DNA of 64,000 nt from an uncultured Bacteroidales bacterium (GTDB lineage Bacteria > Bacteroidota > Bacteroidia > Bacteroidales > UBA932), in assembly GCA_934726455.1 (NCBI GenBank), contig CAKVDS010000004.1, positions 1-64,000 of the forward strand. The letters run 5' to 3'. Under the pieces are notes generated by a model. It searched no databases. It was given only the letters and a program-made list of their open reading frames with translations, and was not told where the DNA came from. Shown here in pieces: positions 1 through 7,821 of the stretch. Each line of letters begins with the position of its first letter. Position 1 is the stretch's first letter. The translations under genes and the position numbers were made by a program.

Positions 1-562
1 AGCCAGGGCAGACATTGAGGGCCACGGAGTTGGAAACCTCGTAAGTACCGACAATATCGTCCGAATGCCCATCCATAACCTTTCCCTGACCAAAAGAATA
101 GCCGAGCTGCACCTCGTTGAAAAGAGCTATCCGCTTTGAGTTGCCTACCGGGATATAATATCGCGCAAGACCCTGGATTTCAAAAGACTGGCTGATCGCA
201 TGATAATTGGCAAACTCAAGGGCCGCATCCCCCAGACTCACCTTGGCGGAGTCAAGCAGGAACATGTCCCTCTTGTAGCCCACCCGGGCGCCGACACCGA
301 AATTGTCCCTGATCATATAGCAGACCGCAGGGCTGAAAGATAGCGAATACCCGGTGGAATTGACCCCCTCGACCACGAGAATCCGGGCCTCATCGTTGCT
401 GTGCAGGGCCCAGCTCGCACCTCCGCCCACCATCCATGTCCCCTTCTCCACGAAAACAGGCTGGGTGGACATGTCTATGCCACGATCAAACTTCTGCCCG
501 CGAGCCGAAAAAGGCACAAGGAGCAGAAGCAGAATAGCATTTGTCAACAGGCGGATGCGCAT
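1..562 (-). CDS. Outer-membrane beta-barrel protein (partial, 3' end outside window)
   Basis: The first 187 codons are present and the C-terminus lies beyond the window edge. The protein starts MRIRLLTNAILLLLLVPFSA, a clear signal peptide, and continues with alternating hydrophobic/polar strands typical of small 8-10 stranded outer-membrane barrels of Bacteroidota. It begins 6 bases after the stop of the DUF4493-PCMD lipoprotein gene, so it is the last visible member of the leftward surface-lipoprotein operon. Its likely place is the outer membrane, where it may help export or anchor the lipoproteins, but that role is inferred from position only. Confidence 0.7.
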   Translation of the reverse strand, partial: MRIRLLTNAILLLLLVPFSARGQKFDRGIDMSTQPVFVEKGTWMVGGGASWALHSNDEARILVVEGVNSTGYSLSFSPAVCYMIRDNFGVGARVGYKRDMFLLDSAKVSLGDAALEFANYHAISQSFEIQGLARYYIPVGNSKRIALFNEVQLGYSFGQGKVMDGHSDDIVGTYEVSNSVALNVCPG

Positions 563-568
563 ACGGGA

Positions 569-2380
569 CTATTCGTATACAAATTCCATTCCGTCAAGCC
601 ATAACTTGCTGTCGTCATAGCCTGAAAAATAATCACCGTACATGCTGGCTGCGCAGCTGATGATGATATGGGTCGGGAACTTCGTCTCGTCTCGGTACTC
701 GATAGGCAGAGTCACCTGAATCCAATCTTTGGCAGGGTTGGAATCATCTGACGAGACTATCTTCTCGCCAAGGGCGATCGTGGAAGCATCGGTGCTGAAA
801 TCCACGAAAGTGTTGACGTCCGTGGTGTTGACAAGCACCGGACTGTCCGCGTCACCGCCGTACTTCTTGTAATCCCACGTACCAAGGGCAACACGTATCA
901 TCGCCTTGTCATAATTGCCTTTCTTCCCGTCTTCCGGGACATTGGAAGTGTCATGGTTGATCTTACCTCCCGAATACTTCATCCAGAAGCGCAGAGCCGT
1001 AGGACGGGCAGTGAAAGGTCGACCGAAGAATACGGTACCTCCATCCATTCCTATTGTCTTCCCGAAATGCCCACTGAAAAGGTTACCTGCGGCGAATTTT
1101 ACAATCACATTGCGTGATTGCAGGCACACGGACTGGTTTCCTTCTTTCTTGTCTGAAGCATCCGGGTATGAGATGACATAACTACTTCCGACAGTTGTGG
1201 ATCCTGCGTTCCCGCTGTCCCACCACTTGCTTTTCAAGGTCTCGTCCGAAGATGCCGGATCATAAAAGGATTTGAATTTGTTGCTTTCATCATTGGAAGT
1301 CGTCTCGAACCCTCCGTTAGGCACAGGGACAGCCTTGTCCGTGGTGATGGTGGACTGGGCATCCATGGTCTCTTCTGCACCCCCGTCAAGGGCTGTGACG
1401 GCGAGCCTGTATTCGTATTCCGTCTCCGGAGTGAGGCCCGAAATCCTGGCACTGAAGCTGCCTTCCGAGTCGCGGACGGCGTTCACCCTCTTCCAGTCCT
1501 GCACGCCCTTGGCACGGACATCGAAATAAACCTTGTCCTTGTCGTACTGTGTCTCGTCCACATCAGCATGGGCCGTGAAGTGCCCCGCCCAGATCTCATG
1601 GCGGGAAGTGCTTGACACTCCAGTGGATGCGGCCTCGAAGATGATGTCATCGTAGATGTTGTTGGTACTCTCGTCCACGAGAAGCTCAAGATCGAGCACA
1701 CCGTTCTTCTCGGTGAACTTGAGGGTCAGCTTGTAGCGTTTTCCCGCCTCGACAGACTTGACTTCACCTGATTTGCTGAACTCCGAACCGTCAGCGGCAA
1801 GCTTGCCGGAGAACTCCCACTTAAGCGCCGGCTCGAAGCCCGAGGCGATGAAGAACCCGTCGGCGCCGCTCTTCTCCGCCGTGTATACAAGGTTCTCCCT
1901 ACCGTCTCCGACACTCACAGTGCAGGAATAGCCAGTCTGGAACTTCTCTGAGACAGAAGCATCAAAATTGACGTTCGAGACGACATTGCAGACCTTGGCT
2001 ACAACCTCCGTGCTGCTCGTCTGAGCGGCGACAATCTTGAATTCCTTGGAGCCGGAGTAGCTCTTCTGCTCCCATGATGCAGCCTGCGGGTTTTGACCGG
2101 TGATCAGCCCTGCCGTCACGTCGACACGGTAGTCATCTGCCGGGAGGTACAGGGCCTGCGGCATCTCGGAATATTTGTACTCCCTGACCTTGCCGGAGAA
2201 ATCAGCCTTGTAGATCTTGACCACGGCGGAGGAAAGGAGTTCCTCCTGACTCATGGCGGCCCTGGTGACAGGTTCACCCACACTCACGGAGAGGGAAAAC
2301 GCCCCGTCGCCCTGAGGAGTCTTGGTGCAGGCCGCAGCAAGCAGCACGGCCCCGAATATATAGATAATGTTCTTTTTCAT
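569..2380 (-). CDS. DUF4493/PCMD-domain lipoprotein
   Basis: 603 residues. The N-terminus MKKNIIYIFGAVLLAAAC is a lipoprotein signal with a lipobox cysteine near residue 18. Residues about 20-240 resemble DUF4493, including the early 'FSLSVSVGEPVTRA' strand. A fibronectin-like stretch follows (about 250-345), and the last 250 residues from 'PVPNGGFETTSN' to 'LWLDGMEFVYE' fit the PCMD (putative carbohydrate metabolism) domain, a jelly-roll module. The protein is expected at the cell surface as an adhesin or glycan-binding lipoprotein. It is the fourth gene of the operon and sits 12 bases after the 411-residue DUF4493 gene. The domain names are from recognition of the family pattern; the ligand is unknown. 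Confidence 0.75.
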   Translation of the reverse strand: MKKNIIYIFGAVLLAAACTKTPQGDGAFSLSVSVGEPVTRAAMSQEELLSSAVVKIYKADFSGKVREYKYSEMPQALYLPADDYRVDVTAGLITGQNPQAASWEQKSYSGSKEFKIVAAQTSSTEVVAKVCNVVSNVNFDASVSEKFQTGYSCTVSVGDGRENLVYTAEKSGADGFFIASGFEPALKWEFSGKLAADGSEFSKSGEVKSVEAGKRYKLTLKFTEKNGVLDLELLVDESTNNIYDDIIFEAASTGVSSTSRHEIWAGHFTAHADVDETQYDKDKVYFDVRAKGVQDWKRVNAVRDSEGSFSARISGLTPETEYEYRLAVTALDGGAEETMDAQSTITTDKAVPVPNGGFETTSNDESNKFKSFYDPASSDETLKSKWWDSGNAGSTTVGSSYVISYPDASDKKEGNQSVCLQSRNVIVKFAAGNLFSGHFGKTIGMDGGTVFFGRPFTARPTALRFWMKYSGGKINHDTSNVPEDGKKGNYDKAMIRVALGTWDYKKYGGDADSPVLVNTTDVNTFVDFSTDASTIALGEKIVSSDDSNPAKDWIQVTLPIEYRDETKFPTHIIISCAASMYGDYFSGYDDSKLWLDGMEFVYE

Positions 2381-2392
2381 CCTGATGCCTCC

Positions 2393-3628
2393 TTATTCTA
2401 CTACAAGTATGATAGGAATGCTCTTGCGGCAGCCCTTGTTGTCCGTGACGTTCATGGTGAACGTGTGGCGGCCCTTGAAACCGAGAAGCGGGGTCTGCGC
2501 ACCGGAGAGGTCAAAGTCAATCTCCGTCTTGCCGGAGAGTTCAGCCCCGTGCGGGAACGGCACGATGTCGAATATGCCCATGGCGGCCTCAGAAGGATTG
2601 ATAAGGTCGAGCGTGGTACCGCCCACGGTGTTGACCGAGTTGACGAAATCTTCGTTGGTAGAGGCTATGTCCACGGTGAACTTGCGTGCGCCGTTAGGGA
2701 TCTTGGCGGTCATGGTCAGAGGGAATGCACCCGTGGCAGGCACGGTCACGGCCTTGGTGATGTCGTACTGCGAGGTGCTGACAAGCTCGATGCCGCCGTC
2801 GCCCACAGGGGCCTGAGGGTCGTTGCCGTCCCCCTCTTCTGAGCCCTGGACTTCATTTTTGAGCTCCAGGTCTTCGACCAGACCGTCAATCTCGACTTGG
2901 AAACTGGCGTTGCCGGAAGCATCTGTTTTCTTCATGAAAGTTATGACACGCCAGTCACGGGCTTTGACACCGCTGATGGAAGTGCTCATCTTCTGAGTCT
3001 TACCGTCAATAGAGCCTTTGAATGTTATGTACATCGTGGACGCTTCTCCGCTGAGGGCAAAGTAGCCTTGGCGGAGTTCGTATTTTGGAGCGCCGCCATT
3101 GTAGGTGAGAGCGTATTCGAGAGGGAATCCGGACTTGAGTTCCACGGTGGCTGTTCCGTCCCCGGTGACAGTCTCAAGGAACGCATCGTTATACGACACC
3201 GTGGCTATGGCCTGCAGGAGGGTGCAAGTGAGCGTGCCGATACTGGTGGTCTCCCCGGCTTTGATGGAGAACGATTTCGACGCGCCGTAAACAGGAGCTC
3301 CGAATTTGGCTTCAGGAACTTCCGCGCTTGTGGAACGCACGACGAGTTTGTAGTCGCCTGCCAGAAGGGATATGTTTCCGCCGGCCTTGACCTCACCCCA
3401 GTTTTTCTTCCATTGCTGGCGGTCGCCGCTGTCATAAAGGAACAGGACGTAATCTTCACCGGCCGCTTCGGCCTTGGTGGCGGAGTTGACTTCTTCGGAA
3501 ATGTTGAGGCCGGCCCCGTCAAATGAGAGCGTGCCATATTTCTCGCCGTAGTTGAAACGGTCCTTGTCGCAGGCTGCAAGCAAGATGAGGGCGGCGAGGG
3601 AATATAGGATTTTTTTCATCTTAATCAT
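2393..3628 (-). CDS. DUF4493 lipoprotein
   Basis: 411 residues with a lipoprotein signal (MKKILYSLAALILLAAC). The mature part begins 'YGTLSFDGAGLNI', the strand that opens DUF4493 domains, and continues as an all-beta protein. The C-terminal 130 residues look like a second Ig-like module. The start could be the ATG at 3628, which overlaps the preceding stop codon by eight bases, or the ATG three codons later at 3619; both leave an intact signal peptide. It is translationally coupled within the four-lipoprotein operon. A surface structural or adhesive role is inferred from family and context. Confidence 0.75.
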   Translation of the reverse strand: MIKMKKILYSLAALILLAACDKDRFNYGEKYGTLSFDGAGLNISEEVNSATKAEAAGEDYVLFLYDSGDRQQWKKNWGEVKAGGNISLLAGDYKLVVRSTSAEVPEAKFGAPVYGASKSFSIKAGETTSIGTLTCTLLQAIATVSYNDAFLETVTGDGTATVELKSGFPLEYALTYNGGAPKYELRQGYFALSGEASTMYITFKGSIDGKTQKMSTSISGVKARDWRVITFMKKTDASGNASFQVEIDGLVEDLELKNEVQGSEEGDGNDPQAPVGDGGIELVSTSQYDITKAVTVPATGAFPLTMTAKIPNGARKFTVDIASTNEDFVNSVNTVGGTTLDLINPSEAAMGIFDIVPFPHGAELSGKTEIDFDLSGAQTPLLGFKGRHTFTMNVTDNKGCRKSIPIILVVE

Positions 3629-4364
3629 TGAGTTCTATGTCAGTAAGGGTAACTGTCTCCACGGTGTCGTCGAATGCGATGGTGATCACACCGGAGCCTA
3701 TGTTGACCACATCAAATTTGAGGGTGTAGCATTTTCCCGCATCGATGGACTTGTCAAAAGAGTTGCTGAAAGTCTGAGTCTTTCCGGCCTGATTGGTCAA
3801 GGTTCCGGAGACTGAGAACTTGTATGCGTCGATGAACGCGGCCCTGGTCTCGCTCTTCGGGAAATCGATCACCGTGCCGCCACCCGTCGTGAGGGTAAAG
3901 CTGTAGTCCGGATAATAAGCCTTGAAAGTATCAGTGAAAGCGAAACGGACTATGGTGTTGGCGAGGCTCGCGCGGATCTTCACTTCTTTCGTCTCGCCGC
4001 CCGCGACTCCGAAATCAGCGGAACCGCTCAAATATGGCTTCCCGAAGCCCTCATCGGAAGAGGAACCATAAGAGGCTGTGACTGAATAGTTGCCGACCTT
4101 CAGCGGGGTCGAAGCATCGTAATCTTTGAGCAGGCCGGTGTAGACCGGTGAGCTCTGGGCATCGCTTATCTGTAGACGGAAATCCCCTGCGGATGGAAGC
4201 TCAGCGTAGTCGGAGACGTTGCTCCTGGTGACCTCGGCGACTATCCCGTCAGTCGCCAGAGAGAACGCAGCGAAGCCCTCCCCGCCCCCGGCCTGCTTGG
4301 AGCAGGACAGGACGGCAAGAGGCAGGGCCAGTGCGGCTGCGGTTTTCAATAATTTTGTATTCAT
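3621..4364 (-). CDS. DUF4493 lipoprotein (short)
   Basis: 247 residues, starting with a hydrophobic signal and the lipobox 'LAVLSC'. The mature protein begins 'GFAAFSLATDGIVAEVTR', like other DUF4493 proteins, and contains only that one domain, so it is the shortest of the three DUF4493 paralogues in the operon. It starts four bases after the fimbrillin-like gene ends and overlaps the next gene's start. The tandem of three DUF4493 proteins of increasing length suggests a multi-subunit surface fibre, with the PCMD-bearing protein as a possible tip; that arrangement is inference. Confidence 0.72.
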   Translation of the reverse strand: MNTKLLKTAAALALPLAVLSCSKQAGGGEGFAAFSLATDGIVAEVTRSNVSDYAELPSAGDFRLQISDAQSSPVYTGLLKDYDASTPLKVGNYSVTASYGSSSDEGFGKPYLSGSADFGVAGGETKEVKIRASLANTIVRFAFTDTFKAYYPDYSFTLTTGGGTVIDFPKSETRAAFIDAYKFSVSGTLTNQAGKTQTFSNSFDKSIDAGKCYTLKFDVVNIGSGVITIAFDDTVETVTLTDIELND

Positions 4365-4368
4365 CGGA

Positions 4369-6162
4369 TTATTTTTTGATTTTCACTTTTATGTTGTCGA
4401 TGTAGAGCCAACAGGTGCTGTTACCTGGTGTCCCATCGGTCTCTGGTACAGTCCTCCAACTCAAGCGCAGAGGGGCCTCGGCACCGATCAAATCATAACT
4501 ATATATATGATTTATATTAGTGTACGACCCAGATGCCTCATTTACTTCAAATGAACTGGTAAATGTACCATCGTCATCGCCACTATTATAATTCTCAGAG
4601 GCTTTTATGAAGCCGACATGGACTGTTTGACTGACTTCAGGATTCTTAAACGGCCATGTTGTATACTCCTTGCGATCCATCGAATAGTCAAACTGGATAT
4701 CAAGATCAACAATTTTTCCATCTTTCAATCCAGAGAGGAAAGGAGAATCCGCGCGTGCAGAATAATTAGCCAAAGCGGTCTCCCGTCGGCAGGCAAGGCG
4801 AATAGCCGTTCCTGCCTGGGCACCGGCCCTGGCCGCGCTCCAACCATCCAAAAATGTATATGGACTGAAACTCCCGGCACTTGATCCACTGTATTTATCA
4901 TGCGAACTGAAATCCTTCACCCCGCTGAAATCCTCGAAGAAGAGGTACGGGCAGTCAAGACTCAAGCTCGCGCTCACGGCCGTGGAGAGGTCGGCAAAGG
5001 CAAGAGTATCGTGGAGAACGGCGTTTTCGGACTCGAAGCGCACAGCGACCTCCCGGTTCGAGAGAGTCCGGAACTGTTTTTCATCAAGCGTTTCTAGGAA
5101 AAAACTGTCCCCTTTTGAGAGCAGGCTGCCGTCAGCATTGACGTAAGTGTATATGTTCGAGTCCGTTCCGGGCCAGTTGACACCTTCCGGCAGGGTCAAG
5201 GAGATGTTCTGGAGATCCTCGCCCAGATTATTGGAGTTGAGGGTGAAGTGGACTGTATATCTCGGCCGCGTCTGCTCCGGTCTGAGTGGCACTGGAGTGA
5301 TGTGCCCGGCCTCGAATGTCCGCCCCGCGAGACTGAAGTCCAGGGATGAATATCTGGTAGCGGAATAAAGTCTTACCTGCATGCTCTCCCCTGCCCCGTA
5401 CGGGGTTTGCGGCGGGATGATGGCGGCCACGGCGGACTGCTTCGAATCGGCGGAGGACGCCTCCAACGGAGTCTGGAGCTTCATTGCGATGCCGGTTGAG
5501 CCTTCTCCGATGAGATTTACACCGGCACTTGCCACATCCACATCCAATTCTCCGGCAACGGTCTGCGGCATGGTGAACTCTATTTTCTCCACCGCCCCGT
5601 CCATGGCATCATTACCCTCCGGTATATAGAATCTCAGGAAATGCAGGAGGTGTTTCATCCTGACTTTCAACGGATCCAGCACAGGTCCGGCTTCAGTTGC
5701 AGCCTTGAGTTCCGGCCCTGTAACGGGCTCGGCCACGGTGATGTCAAGCCCCCCTGAGACGTCACCGTCCTGGATCTTGGGAACCTCGTAACGGGCTGTC
5801 GTCCCGCTTGCGGACAGAGGCTTCGGATATGAAATGTAATATGTGTATGTCCCCTCCGGCATCGGAGAGGGAAGCGTAGTACCGAAATATGCCGTGCTTC
5901 TGGAATTGTCAGGAGAGGCAAAATTAGTGAAAGTTTGATTATCAAGAACATATGCGCCCTCGGAATCCTTTGCCCAAAGCGAAATCTCATCCCCCTTGTC
6001 CCACAGGAAATGAAGTCCGTCCGCAGACATTGAGGTCTTCGTCGACTGGCTCTCAAGCCCGAGAACCACCTTAACCGGACGTGGTTGCGGACTGTAATCC
6101 AATCCACAACCATACAGCAGGGCAGCGGCAATCCCCACAATTATAGTCTTACCTGACTTCAA
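4369..6162 (-). CDS. Fimbrillin-like (Mfa-type) lipoprotein with C-terminal jelly-roll
   Basis: 597 residues. The start MKSGKTIIVGIAAALLYGC is a lipoprotein signal. The segment 'TKTSMSADGLHFLWDKGDEI' (about residues 40-60) is the signature of fimbrillin-like proteins of Bacteroidales, followed by 'SLWA' and a long beta-rich domain to about residue 290. The last 200 residues ('LFFEDFSGVKDFSS' to 'LYIDNIKVKIKK') look like a carbohydrate-binding-type jelly roll. It is first in the operon, 22 bases after a good promoter box. The DNA for the C-terminal domain (about 4480-4780) is visibly richer in A/T than the rest, which may mean the domain was acquired separately. Confidence 0.72.
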   Translation of the reverse strand: MKSGKTIIVGIAAALLYGCGLDYSPQPRPVKVVLGLESQSTKTSMSADGLHFLWDKGDEISLWAKDSEGAYVLDNQTFTNFASPDNSRSTAYFGTTLPSPMPEGTYTYYISYPKPLSASGTTARYEVPKIQDGDVSGGLDITVAEPVTGPELKAATEAGPVLDPLKVRMKHLLHFLRFYIPEGNDAMDGAVEKIEFTMPQTVAGELDVDVASAGVNLIGEGSTGIAMKLQTPLEASSADSKQSAVAAIIPPQTPYGAGESMQVRLYSATRYSSLDFSLAGRTFEAGHITPVPLRPEQTRPRYTVHFTLNSNNLGEDLQNISLTLPEGVNWPGTDSNIYTYVNADGSLLSKGDSFFLETLDEKQFRTLSNREVAVRFESENAVLHDTLAFADLSTAVSASLSLDCPYLFFEDFSGVKDFSSHDKYSGSSAGSFSPYTFLDGWSAARAGAQAGTAIRLACRRETALANYSARADSPFLSGLKDGKIVDLDIQFDYSMDRKEYTTWPFKNPEVSQTVHVGFIKASENYNSGDDDGTFTSSFEVNEASGSYTNINHIYSYDLIGAEAPLRLSWRTVPETDGTPGNSTCWLYIDNIKVKIKK

Positions 6163-6183
6163 AACACATTAACTAACGTCCGG

Positions 6184-6191
6184 CAAAGTTA
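6184..6191 (-). promoter_or_regulatory. -7 promoter box of the fimbrillin/DUF4493 operon
   Basis: On the minus strand this reads TAACTTTG, a match to the Bacteroidota -7 consensus TAnnTTTG. A TTTC element lies about 18 bases further upstream in place of the -33 TTTG. The first gene starts 22 bases downstream, so the predicted leader is about 15-18 bases. Confidence 0.6.
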
Positions 6192-6306
6192 ATGATTTTT
6201 TATGAACCGGAAAGTTCGCGGCGGGCTACAGGGACGAGGCGCAGCAGATTGTCAAGAAAATCAAGTGATTGTCCTGCATAGTTGATTGATCTATCCGGTT
6301 TTTCGT

Positions 6307-6314
6307 TATATTTG
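6307..6314 (+). promoter_or_regulatory. -7 promoter box for the 87-residue membrane protein
   Basis: TATATTTG matches the consensus TAnnTTTG, and a TTGA element lies about 21 bases upstream. The start codon at 6332 is 17 bases downstream of the box, which supports this small gene as real. Confidence 0.6.
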
Positions 6315-6331
6315 CGAAAAAGGGTGTTGAT

Positions 6332-6595
6332 ATGCTAGAAAACTTTACTATCGGTTTTGCCATAATTTGTGTTTTTTGCTTTTTCCGCTGGATTTTCAGG
6401 AAAATCAAAAACGGCATCGGGAATGCCGTTTACTATGTTTCTTCCGGGGAGATGGCAGAAGACAGGAAGCGGTGCAAGTACAGGGTCTGGAAGAGGAGGC
6501 AGAAAAAACTCGATGCCGCCCTCAAGGACGGAAGCATAGACCACGACACCTATGTCAGGGCTCAGATATGGCTTGAGAAGATACGGGACTGGTGA
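6332..6595 (+). CDS. Small membrane protein of unknown function
   Basis: 87 residues. Residues about 5-23 form one hydrophobic helix (TIGFAIICVFCFF), followed by a basic linker with 'RKIKNGIGNAVYYVS' and a cytoplasmic, charged, probably helical tail (about 40-87) rich in K and R. I do not recognise a family. A promoter box lies 17 bases upstream and the reading frame has normal codon use, so it is probably expressed. It stands alone between the lipoprotein operon and the tRNA-Ser integration site. Confidence 0.6.
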   Translation: MLENFTIGFAIICVFCFFRWIFRKIKNGIGNAVYYVSSGEMAEDRKRCKYRVWKRRQKKLDAALKDGSIDHDTYVRAQIWLEKIRDW

Positions 6596-6644
6596 TTCGA
6601 TTTGGGTCACCGCCGGCGTGAGGTGGAGCTTCTGATTTTTTTGC

Positions 6645-6652
6645 TATATTTG
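6645..6652 (+). promoter_or_regulatory. -7 promoter box of a candidate small RNA
   Basis: TATATTTG preceded by a T-rich stretch. No convincing coding frame begins within 80 bases downstream, while a terminator-like hairpin follows about 140 bases on, which is why a small RNA is proposed. Confidence 0.5.
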
Positions 6653-6657
6653 CAAAA

Positions 6658-6812
6658 CCAAAACCGAAAGGAGGAGGTCTTCCTCCCCAATCGGGCTAAT
6701 AGTTCGAGATTATAACTCTGAACCTTTTGCCAATTCTTAAAATGAATTTGAACCTGAACATTTCAAAAATTGTTTTGGTGTCGGGGGCCTCTTTCAAGCG
6801 GGCCCCTTTTCT
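6658..6812 (+). ncRNA. Candidate structured small RNA in a 346-base gap
   Basis: This fills most of the gap 6596-6940. It begins just after a TATATTTG box. It contains a compact hairpin, GGAGGA/TCCTCC, that would sequester a Shine-Dalgarno-like sequence, then a weaker GTTC/GAAC hairpin, and ends in a GC-rich stem (GGGGCC/GGCCCC) followed by a T-tract. A 47-codon frame from the ATG at 6742 runs through the terminator stem to 6885, but it has no sign of use. I cannot match it to a known RNA family. Confidence is limited because structure was judged by eye. Confidence 0.35.
6784..6812 (+). terminator. Intrinsic terminator
   Basis: GGGGCC (6784-6789) pairs with GGCCCC (6801-6806) across an 11-base loop and is followed by TTTTCTTTT. 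This is the clearest rightward intrinsic terminator in the gap. Confidence 0.6.
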
Positions 6813-6816
6813 TTTG

Positions 6817-6824
6817 TACCTTTG
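6817..6824 (+). promoter_or_regulatory. -7 promoter box for the GARPGAGRK small protein
   Basis: TACCTTTG lies directly after the small-RNA terminator, with TTTC about 21 bases upstream. It leaves a leader of about 110 bases before the start codon at 6941. The leader contains a hairpin around 6851-6867 and a short open frame that overlaps the start codon. Confidence 0.5.
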
Positions 6825-6940
6825 TGCCATCAGGAACAAACTAAAGCAGGCCACCGCTCAAGCGTGGGGCGGCAAAGGGAAATAAAGAAATTATATTACA
6901 CAAAAGGCGAGGCTCTCAAGATCGCGGAGGAGGTGACAGC

Positions 6941-7144
6941 ATGAGTTGGGGCGGAGCGAGGCCTGGAGCGGGCAGGAAAGACCCGCGCATTTATACGAAG
7001 ACCATATCACTTTGTGTGAAGGAAGATACGGCTGAGAAATACAGACGGCTCAAGGCCGCCGGCGTGGACGTCCGGGGCAAATTTGAAAGCATGCTTGACA
7101 AATTGGATATGGCGCTTAAAAATTCTTCTGAAAAAGTGGAATGA
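6941..7144 (+). CDS. Small GGARPGAGRK-motif protein (mobile-element type)
   Basis: 67 residues beginning MSWGGARPGAGRK. This AT-hook-like N-terminus is common in short proteins of prophages and integrative elements; the remainder (about 18-60) looks helical and could dimerise. The start is fixed by an unusually perfect Shine-Dalgarno, AGGAGGTGA, seven bases upstream of the ATG; such sites are rare in Bacteroidota, so the gene may come from elsewhere. It lies on the same side of tRNA-Ser as an integrase fragment, consistent with a remnant of an integrated element. DNA binding is inferred, not shown. Confidence 0.55.
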   Translation: MSWGGARPGAGRKDPRIYTKTISLCVKEDTAEKYRRLKAAGVDVRGKFESMLDKLDMALKNSSEKVE

Positions 7145-7176
7145 TCTTGAATTAAATTTGGTTATTCAAGGAAAGC

Positions 7177-7287
7177 TTGATTTCCAAAATCTTCACACTT
7201 CTTCAACTTGTCGAAAACGAGGAAAAACAAGCAATTTTAAGAAGGATCGAGAGGCTCCTTAACACCCTCAAGGACGAAGTTAAATGA
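7177..7287 (+). CDS. Possible 36-residue peptide
   Basis: A TTG-initiated frame preceded by AAGGAA encodes a short peptide ending 'ILRRIERLLNTLKDEVK', a regular amphipathic helix. It follows the GARPGAGRK gene by 32 bases and overlaps the 3' end of the integrase fragment on the other strand by 8 bases. The amphipathic pattern and ribosome site support it, but the TTG start and short length keep it tentative. Confidence 0.3.
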   Translation: MISKIFTLLQLVENEEKQAILRRIERLLNTLKDEVK

Positions 7288-7567
7288 AAAAGCCCCCGTT
7301 CTCGATGCCGTCAAACGGGTTGGCATCCGCGTATCCTTTCTCCATCATCCATGCCCACAAACCCCTGAAAAAGCCGATGTAGTTATTGAAAGTCTTCGGG
7401 GAGAGGTTCTCTTCAACCATATCCATGAAAGCGAGGGCGTGCTGCCTTGTAAAACCGGAGACGAGGGCGGTCGATGGGAATTTGTTGTCCTCAAGGAATT
7501 TTCGGAAAACATTTTTCCTTTTCCGGCTCCTGCCCGAAAAGCAGAGAATCGGAGATGGCGGCATCAA
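7280..7567 (-). pseudogene. Tyrosine recombinase (integrase) fragment, N-terminal SAM-like domain only
   Basis: 95 residues remain. The part from 'FTRQHALAFMDMVEENLSPK' through 'TFNNYIGFFRGLWAWMMEKG' to 'YADANPFDGI' is the core-binding (SAM-like) domain of tyrosine recombinases. The whole catalytic domain with the R-H-R-Y residues is missing; the frame stops right after 'NPFDGIENGG', where the catalytic domain would begin. It lies 92 bases from the 3' end of tRNA-Ser and in the same orientation, the usual place of an integrase of a tRNA-targeting element. It is therefore a relic of such an element. Confidence 0.7.
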
Positions 7568-7658
7568 AATCCGGGACAGAACTTGTCCCGATTTTGTCCC
7601 GTTTCGGGTCTAATTTTGCGCTTAATTTATTAGAAATCAGAGCGTTAGCCCTCTTTCG

Positions 7659-7746
7659 CGGAAAGACAGGGATTCGAACCCTGGAGCCGTTTTTGACGAC
7701 CACACGCTTTCCAGACGTGCCTCTTCAGCCACTCGAGCATCTTTCC
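7659..7746 (-). tRNA. tRNA-Ser (GGA)
   Basis: Read on the minus strand the gene starts GGAAAGATGCTCGAGTGGC, has an anticodon loop CTGGAAA giving anticodon GGA, a long serine-type variable arm, a T-loop TTCGAAT and an acceptor end matching the start. CCA is not encoded. It reads UCC/UCU serine codons. Its 3' end faces the integrase fragment, so it is the probable attachment site of the lost element. Confidence 0.92.
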
Positions 7747-7785
7747 TGATTGCAGCGCCAAGGTGTCTGACACCGGACGCGGCTG

Positions 7786-7793
7786 CAAATATA
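7786..7793 (-). promoter_or_regulatory. -7 promoter box of tRNA-Ser
   Basis: On the minus strand TATATTTG, 39 bases upstream of the mature tRNA 5' end. The short precursor leader contains a small GGTGT/ACACC stem at 7761-7774. Confidence 0.6.
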
Positions 7794-7821
7794 GCATAAA
7801 AAGCCTAATTTCCCAACTTTT

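Noticed and set aside
6742..6885. 47-codon frame starting MNLNLNISKI
   Set aside because: It runs through a terminator-type hairpin and the next promoter, has no ribosome site, and is better explained by the candidate small RNA and leader.
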